This document shows positions 1 to 5,151 of a DNA stretch of 5,151 bases, piece after piece (the stretch's first letter is position 1; each line of letters opens with the position of its first letter). Position numbers and translations under genes: made by a program. The stretch spans positions 9,883 through 15,033 of the forward strand of contig DHLT01000089.1 of the NCBI GenBank assembly GCA_002405405.1, in the 5' to 3' direction. The stretch is from Ignavibacteria bacterium UBA4661 (GTDB lineage: Bacteria; Bacteroidota; Ignavibacteria; Kapaibacteriales; UBA4661). A model generated the notes under the pieces. The model was not told the origin of the DNA, did no database searches, and saw only the letters and a list, made by a program, of their open reading frames with translations.

Positions 1-603
1 ATCGAAAGGTTGCCCTGGTTTACCATATACCGGCTTGCGCCAATCTTTGGTTTCATCGGTATTGAGAGCAAGTCTGCGGGCAGATTTCATCACCCAACCG
101 GTACCTACCCCCGAAGAATCTTTCACCTCATACCCTTCACGGAAATCTTTCTCTTGTTTCTTAACGATATCATCATTAGGCCATTTGTTGCGCACATCGT
201 CAGGGTTGTTTTTGTCGCGCACTTTAGCATAGAAGATGAAATAATCTAATTGCTCGACATTGGACTGGATTTTTGTCGAGAACTCATCATAGCCGGGTAT
301 TTCCTCGGGTTTGGTTCCGACATCATTGACACCGACATCGACCAAGTACGTACGATCTGTTTTTGTTTTGTTTTGGGGATCATCACTAATGGTAATCTCG
401 TCTTGCGGGCGTGTATTCATGCCCTCTGCACCTGAGCCTAACTGCAACTGCGACAAAATATTGCGTACAATCCGCTCAGACTCTTTTTGTTTTTTGTGCA
501 GATGCTCCTCCGCCTCATCGCGCTCAACGATGATAATGAGAAGCTCCAAAATAACTGCCAAATAGAGAACGAAATAAACCTTACCGGCACTGCCTTTAGA
601 CAT
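1..603 (-). CDS. Bitopic membrane protein of unrecognised family, N-terminal part (3' end beyond the window)
   Basis: An open frame of 201 codons reads without a stop from an ATG at 601-603 to the left edge, so the C-terminus is missing. The upstream frame holds no ATG, GTG or TTG before a stop near 640, which fixes the start, although no good Shine-Dalgarno is seen. The protein has a short basic N-terminus (Lys3, Lys8) and one hydrophobic helix at about residues 9-26 carrying Glu20. An acidic stretch (EERDE-like, about 27-33) and a charged, probably helical segment to about residue 55 follow. The rest (about 85-201) is hydrophilic and contains YLVDVGVNDVG (86-96), a Trp/Asp-rich middle and the end of the window. 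Lys-first topology predicts a small cytoplasmic tip and a large periplasmic domain. That layout resembles stator or T9SS subunits such as GldM, MotB or ExbD, but I recognise no diagnostic motif, so the function is left open. It is divergent from the LolA-like gene. Confidence 0.82.
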   Translation of the reverse strand, partial: MSKGSAGKVYFVLYLAVILELLIIIVERDEAEEHLHKKQKESERIVRNILSQLQLGSGAEGMNTRPQDEITISDDPQNKTKTDRTYLVDVGVNDVGTKPEEIPGYDEFSTKIQSNVEQLDYFIFYAKVRDKNNPDDVRNKWPNDDIVKKQEKDFREGYEVKDSSGVGTGWVMKSARRLALNTDETKDWRKPVYGKPGQPFD

Positions 604-946
604 ACGAGTACACCAAAGATGAGAGAGAATAATTGTTGTTTATGCGTTGTATTCCGTGTGATGCGATTATGTGCGTTGCCAATGTGGCTTCGACAGAATA
701 AGGACACCTTGTGTATTACACGGTATCGTCTTTCAAAATAGGGAAACACAAAGTGATTTCCACATAATAAAAATAATGAGTGCAGAAATCATGACAGCAT
801 ACGCATTACGGACATCTCTTACTTTTGCTCTTTTTCCGATCTGGCAGCATATTTTGTTTAACTTGATGCAACAAAATACATTGTCGTGCGTAGTGTGCAA
901 GAAGATACGCGATCTTTGCGATCAGGATGCCGTTACCCTCGTATCT

Positions 947-967
947 GCAAACTATGCTCATATTTGC
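947..967. repeat. Imperfect inverted repeat upstream of the LolA-like gene
   Basis: GCAAA-c-TATG and CATA-TTTGC face each other around a two-base centre (CT at 957-958). Nine base pairs match, with one unpaired C at 952. The centre is too tight for a stable RNA loop, so if it works at all it is more likely a protein-binding site on DNA. It lies 64 bases before the LolA-like start codon. It could also be chance in AT-rich DNA. Confidence 0.3.
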
Positions 968-1020
968 CTTGTATCTTAACTAGTGCGTTTATTCCCTCTT
1001 TTTTATTTCATTTTTTTGAT

Positions 1021-1025
1021 AGGTG
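1021..1025 (+). promoter_or_regulatory. Ribosome binding site of the LolA-like gene
   Basis: AGGTG lies five bases before the ATG at 1031. It favours that start over an in-frame GTG at 983, which has no such site and would put a long hydrophobic stretch before the normal signal peptide. Confidence 0.6.
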
Positions 1026-1030
1026 TTGTG

Positions 1031-1774
1031 ATGAAATTTCGTTCAATGAAAACAGGTCTTGCTCTTGCGATCATGCTTCTTTGCTCGATGAGCGTGCAAT
1101 CAATGTATGCTCAAAAGCTCGAAGATGTATTAGCAAAACACTATGAAGCACGTGGTGGCTTGGCAAAACTCAAGGCACTCAAAAGTCTGCGTATTACCGG
1201 CAAAGCAGAAATTGGTGGTGGTGCACGCACACTCAATATGGAGCAGACAGTCATGATGCCCAACAAAATTCTCGTTCGTCTCGAAATGGGTCCGGGAATG
1301 GCAATGGTACAAGCAAGTAATGGAAAAGCAGGGTATATGATTCAACCATGGAGTGGCTCGAATGACCCACAACCCGCTGATGAGCCAACACGCAAACAAA
1401 TCGAGGAACAAGCCAATATCTTAGGTGATCTAGTGAATTACAAAGAAAACAATATTGCTTTAGAATTACTCGGTCAAGAAGATGTCGAAGGCTCACCGGC
1501 ATTCAAAATCAAAGCAGTCAATCCAAACGGCACAACGACAACTTATTTTCTTGATGTAGATAGTTATTTAGAAGTCAAATCTGTTCGTAAAATCAAAGTC
1601 CAAGACAAAGAACAAGAAGTTGAAGTACGGAACTCTGATTATAAAACCATTGACGGTTATACTGTACCTATGGTTATTAACCAATCCGCAATGGGTGTCG
1701 TTGTTAAACTCTCAAAATATGAGTTCAACCCAACGATTGCCGAGAGCATTTTTGATATGCCTGCAAAAAAATAA
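1031..1774 (+). CDS. Secreted LolA-like (outer membrane lipoprotein-sorting protein family) protein
   Basis: The product has 247 residues. The N-terminus is a typical Sec signal peptide: Lys2, Arg4 and Lys7, then a hydrophobic core at 8-23, with probable cleavage after SMYA (residue 27). The mature part begins with a helix, LEDVLAKHYEARGG (30-43), then KLKALKSLRITGKAE. Extended strands follow, including the FKIKAVNPNGTTTTYFLDVDSYLEVK region (158-183), DYKTIDGYTVP (203-213) and a final FNPTIAESIFDMP (232-244). This order, with the leading 'Y-x-x-x-G-G-x-x-x-x-x-x-L-x-S-L' element and the closing 'NP-x-I-x-x-x-x-F' element, matches the LolA-fold proteins common in Bacteroidota. The family is annotated as periplasmic lipoprotein carriers, though many members have no tested role. 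Binding of a lipid or lipoprotein in the periplasm is therefore inference. The gene stands alone on the plus strand and ends 23 bases before a strong terminator. Confidence 0.85.
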   Translation: MKFRSMKTGLALAIMLLCSMSVQSMYAQKLEDVLAKHYEARGGLAKLKALKSLRITGKAEIGGGARTLNMEQTVMMPNKILVRLEMGPGMAMVQASNGKAGYMIQPWSGSNDPQPADEPTRKQIEEQANILGDLVNYKENNIALELLGQEDVEGSPAFKIKAVNPNGTTTTYFLDVDSYLEVKSVRKIKVQDKEQEVEVRNSDYKTIDGYTVPMVINQSAMGVVVKLSKYEFNPTIAESIFDMPAKK

Positions 1775-1797
1775 GCATGTTCTGTCGGAACACAAAC

Positions 1798-1839
1798 AAG
1801 GGCGGTTATTCATCGTGAGTAACCGCCCTTTAATTTTTT
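1798..1839 (+). terminator. Rho-independent terminator, possibly shared by convergent genes
   Basis: AAGGGCGGTTA (1798-1808) pairs perfectly with TAACCGCCCTT (1820-1830). The stem can extend inward by a T-G, a T-A and a C-G pair to about 14 base pairs with the five-base loop ATCGT. A T-rich tract ending in TTTTTT (1834-1839) follows on the plus strand, as expected for the end of the LolA-like transcript. Read on the minus strand the hairpin is followed by TTGTTTGTG, a weaker tract, so it may also stop the rhodanese transcript, whose stop codon is at 1867. Confidence 0.92.
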
Positions 1840-1866
1840 GAGGTTTTGCCTATACTGTTCGTCGAG

Positions 1867-2160
1867 CTACCATGCCATCATGCCACCAATAAGATTGACC
1901 GGATTGACAAATCCCGACTGCACCATATACTCACATGCACGTGCACTACGACCACCTGCCTTGCAATACACAATGACCTCACGATCTTTATATTGCTCCA
2001 ATTCACTAATACGTTCGGGCAATGTGTTGAGTGGAATCAAAATTGCTGATGGTATATTTTTTTCCGCATGTTCTTCGGGTTGGCGTACATCAACAATAAT
2101 GAGATCCTCACCTGCGGAAAGACGTGCTTTTACTTCGTCCGGATAAATTTCATCGAACAT
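1867..2160 (-). CDS. Single-domain rhodanese-like protein
   Basis: The product has 97 residues and is one complete rhodanese domain without a signal peptide, so it is probably cytoplasmic. Landmarks are the EIYPDEVKARL opening helix, IIVDVRQPEEHAEKNIPSAI (21-40, with the DVR and E-H elements of the family), the active-site loop CKAGGRS (66-72) with Cys66 as the likely persulfide-carrying residue, and the closing GGMMAW. Small stand-alone rhodaneses move sulfane sulfur from donors such as thiosulfate or persulfides to thiol acceptors. The true donor here cannot be read from the sequence, and the neighbours give no sulfur-pathway context. The start is the ATG at 2158-2160; the bases before it lack a strong Shine-Dalgarno, as is often seen in Bacteroidota. 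A Bacteroidota-type promoter lies just upstream, so it is probably transcribed on its own. Confidence 0.93.
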   Translation of the reverse strand: MFDEIYPDEVKARLSAGEDLIIVDVRQPEEHAEKNIPSAILIPLNTLPERISELEQYKDREVIVYCKAGGRSARACEYMVQSGFVNPVNLIGGMMAW

Positions 2161-2205
2161 AGAGAGTTAAAAAACAAGAGTCAAAAAAATTGAATTACTT
2201 GGTTG

Positions 2206-2236
2206 CAAACATAGTTATTGCGAGGTAGAGGACAAT
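2206..2236 (-). promoter_or_regulatory. Bacteroidota-type promoter for the rhodanese gene
   Basis: On the minus strand, ATTG (2236-2233) is followed after exactly 19 bases by TATGTTTG (2213-2206). The Bacteroidota primary sigma factor recognises TTTG-N19 to 21-TAnnTTTG. The -7 element matches fully and the -33 element matches TTG. The -7 ends about 45 bases before the start codon at 2160, a sensible leader length. The -33 element lies inside a perfect dyad (2231-2244). Confidence 0.65.
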
Positions 2237-2244
2237 GTATTGTC
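2231..2244. repeat. Perfect inverted repeat overlapping the -33 element and the hydrolase stop codon
   Basis: GACAAT and ATTGTC flank a two-base centre (GT). The dyad covers the -33 element of the rhodanese promoter and two bases of the TGA stop of the serine hydrolase (2243-2245). As RNA it would give only a five-pair stem without a T tract, so it is not a good terminator; an operator is the more natural reading, but this is untested. Confidence 0.4.
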
Positions 2245-3673
2245 AGCGTGTGATCATACACAATGTCTGCGTCATCCCCCGTGCATTACTGCACCGCACA
2301 ATATATGTTCCACCGGCAAGCGGTAAGACCGATGGTGGCAAGGCAAGATCATACACCGATTCAACCATGCCTTGATAGATCGTACACAATGTTTCACCAA
2401 GCAAAGAATGCAGAGTAATTGTACAGGGCTGATGCCGCATACCATCATCAGCATGGAGAGTAATACGTATCTCGCTTGCCGGTGCAGGATGAGGTGACAC
2501 AGAAAGCCGCAGAATCGTTGATGATCGTATTTTGTCTTGTGCGCTTGTTGTTCGATCAATGATACGATTAACAACATCACGTACTTGTAAATATGTCGGC
2601 ATCGCACTTTGTAATTGCGATCCTACGGACATCACACCGACCATATTGCGAGGGCGATCAATCCACGGAGAAAAACCAAAAGCACCTTGCGAGCTATTCG
2701 TCCGTTGTGCAGGTACAATGCCGGTGCGATATTCAATCCAATTACCAATGCCATAGCGACTAAGCGGCAATTGTGTATCAAGCCCCACAAAACCGATATA
2801 TGGCGTGTAGCGGATCACTGCATTGCGTGTTTGATCAGCAAGCATAGTATCAATAGCCGCTTGCGACAAAACAATCGTACCTGTCGTACTACGCCCACCA
2901 TTCAAGAGCATCGCGAGAAAGCGAGCATAATCTTCTGCTGAGGCTTGAGCTCCGCCGCCAATCTGTGGATTATCCGTTGCCCCTAAACCATCATAGTTGA
3001 TAGTACGAATACCGAGCGGCTGTGCAATACGCCGCACAAACAGCGAATCCCATGCTCTACCGGTCGGCAATAGCGAACCGCTCGCGATCTCCGCAATACG
3101 ACCTGCTACCTGCATGGAAATACCTCCATAAGCAAATTGCTCACCGGGTCGGGCAATCAGCGGAACACGCAAGGCAATCGAATCCACAGCGCCCTGCAAT
3201 GTGAGTGTTTTGTCACCTTGATATGAATCATCCGTTACCAAAGAACCGGGCAACCCCGACGTATGCGAAAAAAGTTGTCGCACCGTCATATTTGCTTTTG
3301 TTCCGGTAAAGGTTGGAATATATCGCCCCACTGAATCATCCAATCTCAAACGTCCCTCGTCGACTAATGACATAATCACTGCCGCGGAAAGCCATTTTGT
3401 GGCTGAAGCAATCGGTACAACTCTTTGCGGTGTATAAGGATTGAAAATGGTACCGCCAAAACCTCGGCTGTATAGTATTTGCCCATCTTTGATGAGTACA
3501 ACAGCAATACCACCCAGCGTTCCCCCGGCACTGCGCGCTGAATCCTGCAAGAGCCGATCTAGAGGAGTAAAATCATATTGTTGCCCGCGACAAGACAGAG
3601 CACTTGTACAGAACAATAATATGATCGCCCAAGACCAGCATAGACAATACCGCACCATCAAACTCTTTGCCAT
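2243..3673 (-). CDS. Beta-lactamase-fold serine hydrolase with T9SS type A C-terminal sorting domain
   Basis: The product has 476 residues in three parts. A signal peptide (Lys3, Arg8, hydrophobic core about 9-25) is probably cut near 28-31. The catalytic domain, about 38-372, belongs to the beta-lactamase/esterase/D-aminopeptidase family (Pfam PF00144 type). It has the SxxK motif as SATK, with nucleophile Ser90 and Lys93, then LFSHTSGLPG (134-143), YGGISMQVAGR (182-192) where Tyr182 should be the general base, and SQG (328-330) at the usual KTG/HxG position. After a linker comes a domain at about 387-476 with LSVSPHPAP, LHSLLGE and PLAGGTYIVR, the T9SS type A tail pattern. This predicts Sec export, then T9SS transfer to the surface or medium with tail removal. 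The substrate is unknown: esterase, peptidase or lactamase. GAGGA at 3678-3682 lies four bases before the chosen ATG; an internal ATG at codon 6 has a poorer site. Confidence 0.92.
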   Translation of the reverse strand: MAKSLMVRYCLCWSWAIILLFCTSALSCRGQQYDFTPLDRLLQDSARSAGGTLGGIAVVLIKDGQILYSRGFGGTIFNPYTPQRVVPIASATKWLSAAVIMSLVDEGRLRLDDSVGRYIPTFTGTKANMTVRQLFSHTSGLPGSLVTDDSYQGDKTLTLQGAVDSIALRVPLIARPGEQFAYGGISMQVAGRIAEIASGSLLPTGRAWDSLFVRRIAQPLGIRTINYDGLGATDNPQIGGGAQASAEDYARFLAMLLNGGRSTTGTIVLSQAAIDTMLADQTRNAVIRYTPYIGFVGLDTQLPLSRYGIGNWIEYRTGIVPAQRTNSSQGAFGFSPWIDRPRNMVGVMSVGSQLQSAMPTYLQVRDVVNRIIDRTTSAQDKIRSSTILRLSVSPHPAPASEIRITLHADDGMRHQPCTITLHSLLGETLCTIYQGMVESVYDLALPPSVLPLAGGTYIVRCSNARGMTQTLCMITR

Positions 3674-3755
3674 ACCATCCTCAAAAAGAAGTCATTCTAT
3701 CATTCGAAACTTATTTCTCTTCGATGCAAAATGTATTTGGGAGGTTTAATGGCGT

Positions 3756-3772
3756 GGCAATAATCTACTGCC
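3756..3772 (-). other. Short hairpin after the DUF3078 gene, weak terminator candidate
   Basis: On the minus strand GGCAGTA and TATTGCC form a seven-pair stem (one G-T pair) with a three-base GAT loop, eight bases past the DUF3078 stop codon. No T tract follows, so termination is doubtful; it could slow RNA decay or mean nothing. The remaining 80 or so bases up to the hydrolase start contain a near miss to a Bacteroidota promoter (TTG, 22 bases, TACATTTTG), which I do not call. Confidence 0.3.
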
Positions 3773-3780
3773 GTCATACA

Positions 3781-4710
3781 TTAGTTTGTAAAGGTTTGTG
3801 CAATCGAAATCCCCAAGATATTGCGTAATTGTGTTGACGGACCAACTGTACCATTGCCCCGTGTAATCGGCACACGGTGGTCATAGATCACATCGGTTGC
3901 AAAGGTAATCCCAAGCCATGAGTTCACTTTCATTTGTACGATATTCTCCCATACCACAACAACTTGATCGATAGCTTTATATCTGGCAAAAAGATTCAAA
4001 CGTGATTGAAGCGCAACATTTTCAGCAATCGTATTCTTGTATTGTAGGTTTGCAACTGCTCCAAGATCCAACTGTGAGTTGCTGCCCGGTGTAACACCAA
4101 ATGCACCGGCACGAGCCAAGGAATCATTCAGAACAAAAACACCCCGACCACCAAGGGGCGATACAAGAGCCGTAAAGTATGGCGCAGGTTTCCAGTCAAG
4201 ACCCGCCCCTAACGTTAAAAATGCAGGTGAGAAAAATTGCGAAATCAGCGGCTGTTCAGGACGATCAAAATTGCGACCGGGTGCAATCTGTGTACGAAAA
4301 TCAAGAAATGCACTGTATCGAAGTTCTTTGGTTGCATCAATACCTAACTTCGACAAAAGAATAAGGCGGTCATCACCTTTACGCCAATCGCTTCCGCCTA
4401 AGCGCGTAACACCATAACCAAGATCCAGTGAGTTATCCCATGTCGTACCATTTAGAGCATAATTTGCACTCGCTGTAAAAAGTCCCAACACGGTAATCGA
4501 GTTTTGACCACCACCCGCCCAGTTTGACAAACCAACCTGCGAAAACACGAATGATGGTGTCATCGAAAGTTTCCATATCCGTGTGTCTTCTTTGGTAGTT
4601 GATTTTGTTGTTAATTGTTTCAATACTTCCGCCGTAAGGTCTTGAGCGCGCAATGATTCTGCAAACAGAGTACTTGTAGCCACCACAATACACAACCATA
4701 AACGTAGCAT
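3781..4710 (-). CDS. DUF3078 domain protein, probable outer-membrane or periplasmic protein
   Basis: The product has 309 residues. A signal peptide (Arg3, hydrophobic core about 4-16) is probably cut after SLRA (residue 22). The mature part carries the hallmarks of DUF3078 in order: FSQVGLSNWAGGGQNSI (56-72), WDNSLDLGYGVTRLGG (91-106), SKLGIDATKELRYSAFLDFRTQ (120-141), SPAFLTLGAGLDWKP (161-175), SPLGGR (184-189) and WLGITFATDVIYDHRVPI (265-282), then the final TQLRNILGISIAQTF. Alternating hydrophobic and polar residues suggest a beta-barrel-like outer-membrane protein, but the family has no established function and the last residue is Asn, not the usual aromatic. A longer in-frame start exists at 4755, but the AGGAG site before 4710 and the signal peptide starting there decide for the shorter form. 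It is preceded by the mscL terminator and followed by 107 bases to the next gene, so it is probably its own unit. Confidence 0.9.
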   Translation of the reverse strand: MLRLWLCIVVATSTLFAESLRAQDLTAEVLKQLTTKSTTKEDTRIWKLSMTPSFVFSQVGLSNWAGGGQNSITVLGLFTASANYALNGTTWDNSLDLGYGVTRLGGSDWRKGDDRLILLSKLGIDATKELRYSAFLDFRTQIAPGRNFDRPEQPLISQFFSPAFLTLGAGLDWKPAPYFTALVSPLGGRGVFVLNDSLARAGAFGVTPGSNSQLDLGAVANLQYKNTIAENVALQSRLNLFARYKAIDQVVVVWENIVQMKVNSWLGITFATDVIYDHRVPITRGNGTVGPSTQLRNILGISIAQTFTN

Positions 4711-4716
4711 AGCTTT

Positions 4717-4721
4717 CTCCT
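4717..4721 (-). promoter_or_regulatory. Ribosome binding site of the DUF3078 gene (decides the start)
   Basis: The minus strand reads AGGAG within AGAGGAGA (4723-4716), six bases before the ATG at 4710. In the longer reading frame from 4755 the same bases would encode a run of glutamates, which shows that the extension is an artefact of a purine-rich leader. No clear promoter was found in the leader up to the terminator at 4828. Confidence 0.88.
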
Positions 4722-4827
4722 CTTCTTCTGTAAGTGTAACAAATGACAGACTCATAATTCATTAACACCTTCGATGACAGTATCAGTGTACTGAATATCT
4801 GAGCTGTGAAATAATCTCTCATAAACA

Positions 4828-4858
4828 AAGAGGCAATACGTCTTTTGTATTGCCTCTT
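4828..4858 (-). terminator. Hairpin terminator downstream of mscL
   Basis: AAGAGGCAATAC (minus strand 4858-4847) pairs perfectly over 12 bases with GTATTGCCTCTT (4839-4828) around a seven-base loop AAAAGAC. TGTTTAT follows, a short and interrupted T tract. It begins 31 bases after the mscL stop codon, where a terminator is expected. It separates mscL from the DUF3078 gene. Confidence 0.82.
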
Positions 4859-4889
4859 CTTTCAAGGACTCACCATCATACGCAAAAGA

Positions 4890-5151
4890 CTATCGTCCTT
4901 GTTTTAGTAAATCACGTATTTCAGTCAGAAGTTTTTCTTCAGTAGTCGGTTCCGGCGGTGGAGCCGGAACTTTTGGCTCTTCTTCTTTTTTCTTTTTCAT
5001 TGAATTGAGACCTTTTACCATGATAAAAATGGTGAAAGCAATGATGAGGAAATCGACAATAGCTTGCACAAATTTACCATACGTCAACATCACAGCTGGC
5101 TTACCATCAACTGCGGCTTTGAGCGTGATTGCGAAATCGGTAAAATTCACT
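4890..5151 (-). CDS. mscL: Large-conductance mechanosensitive channel MscL, C-terminal part (5' end beyond the window)
   Basis: The last 86 codons are present and the frame stays open to the right edge. The first in-window codon, GTG, is an internal valine, not a start. Visible parts are the periplasmic loop ([20 protein letters not shown]), the second membrane helix (about fragment residues 25-45, with [16 protein letters not shown]), the basic cluster KKKK (52-55), a Pro/Glu-rich linker and the cytoplasmic helix [13 protein letters not shown] (71-83). The last is nearly identical to the C-terminal bundle helix of E. coli MscL. MscL forms a pentameric inner-membrane pore that opens under membrane tension and releases solutes during hypo-osmotic shock. 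About 50 N-terminal residues, with the first helix, should lie outside the window. Its terminator follows 31 bases downstream. Confidence 0.97.
   Translation of the reverse strand, partial: VNFTDFAITLKAAVDGKPAVMLTYGKFVQAIVDFLIIAFTIFIMVKGLNSMKKKKEEEPKVPAPPPEPTTEEKLLTEIRDLLKQGR

Larger units (their letters stand above)
604..1030. other. Divergent intergenic region, 427 bases, no convincing gene
   Basis: This gap separates the starts of two divergent genes and should hold both their promoters. Short frames inside it (for example plus strand 671-979) lack a ribosome site, a signal or any recognisable motif, and their composition looks non-coding. I saw no tRNA-like cloverleaf. I could not find a TTG-N19-TAnnTTTG promoter on either strand; the nearest -7 look-alikes are GATCTTTG at 911-918 and CATATTTG at 959-966, without a matching -33. 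A short palindrome, GTGTA-T-TACAC, lies at 711-721 and a longer imperfect dyad at 947-967. The last 50 bases before the LolA-like gene are very T-rich. Confidence 0.6.

Noticed and set aside
361..380. Three tandem TTTTG units as a possible phase-variation tract
   Set aside because: Only three copies, within a codon-consistent Gln-Asn-Lys-Thr-Lys segment; too few for slippage to be expected.
438..749. A 103-codon minus-strand frame overlapping the start of the membrane protein gene
   Set aside because: It overlaps the better supported 1-603 gene in another frame and encodes a composition typical of a shadow frame.
671..979. A 102-codon frame on the plus strand inside the divergent intergenic region
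   Set aside because: No ribosome site, no recognisable motif, irregular composition rich in Cys, and overlapping alternative frames of similar length; it looks like chance.
983..1030. A 16-residue N-terminal extension of the LolA-like protein from a GTG
   Set aside because: There is no ribosome site before the GTG, and the ATG at 1031 has AGGTG five bases upstream and a standard signal peptide.
2250..2400. Repeated TACACAATGT words in the hydrolase tail
   Set aside because: They encode similar Thr-Leu-Cys beta-strand segments of the sorting domain, so similar protein sequence or chance explains them.
3679..3780. A Bacteroidota promoter for the hydrolase (TTG, 22 bases, TACATTTTG)
   Set aside because: Both spacing and the -7 element depart from the consensus, and similar near misses occur often in AT-rich DNA.
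4711..4755. A 15-residue N-terminal extension of the DUF3078 protein
   Set aside because: The extension would cover the AGGAG ribosome site and place a poly-Glu segment before a normal signal peptide.
5148..5150. GTG as the start of a short MscL
   Set aside because: It aligns with an internal residue of the periplasmic loop; the frame continues past the window edge, so the gene is cut, not truncated.

Overview
The window looks like chromosomal DNA from a Bacteroidota/Chlorobiota-type (FCB group) bacterium. A lineage near Ignavibacteria or Kapaibacteria is possible, but the sequence does not settle it. The evidence is a serine hydrolase with a type IX secretion (T9SS) type A C-terminal sorting domain, a DUF3078 envelope protein, a LolA-fold protein of the kind common in Bacteroidota, and one promoter fitting the Bacteroidota pattern (TTG, 19 bases, TAnnTTTG). 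Base composition is moderately AT-rich and even throughout. I see no transposase, integrase, tRNA, rRNA, CRISPR array or phage gene.

Layout from left to right. Bases 1-603 (minus) hold the N-terminal 201 codons of a membrane-anchored protein I cannot name; it runs off the left edge. Bases 604-1030 are a divergent intergenic region with no convincing gene and one imperfect dyad. Bases 1031-1774 (plus) encode a secreted LolA-like protein. A strong hairpin terminator (1798-1830) separates it from a convergent stand-alone rhodanese (1867-2160, minus), which has its own Bacteroidota-type promoter. Upstream is a 476-residue beta-lactamase-fold serine hydrolase with a T9SS sorting tail (2243-3673, minus). 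Next come a DUF3078 protein (3781-4710, minus), a second hairpin terminator (4828-4858) and the C-terminal 86 codons of the mechanosensitive channel MscL (4890-5151, minus), cut by the right edge.

The genes look like separate transcription units, not one operon. Gaps are about 80-430 bases, and terminators or a promoter lie in several of them. The shared theme is the cell envelope: an inner-membrane channel, a bitopic inner-membrane protein, a periplasmic lipid-binding fold, a probable outer-membrane protein and a surface or secreted hydrolase. The rhodanese is the one clearly cytoplasmic product. I did not find a clear new multi-gene system. The points most worth a second look are the unidentified membrane protein with a glutamate inside its membrane helix, the serine hydrolase with Tyr-Gly-Gly in place of Tyr-x-Asn and all its mature-region cysteines in the sorting tail, and a perfect dyad overlying the -33 element of the rhodanese promoter.
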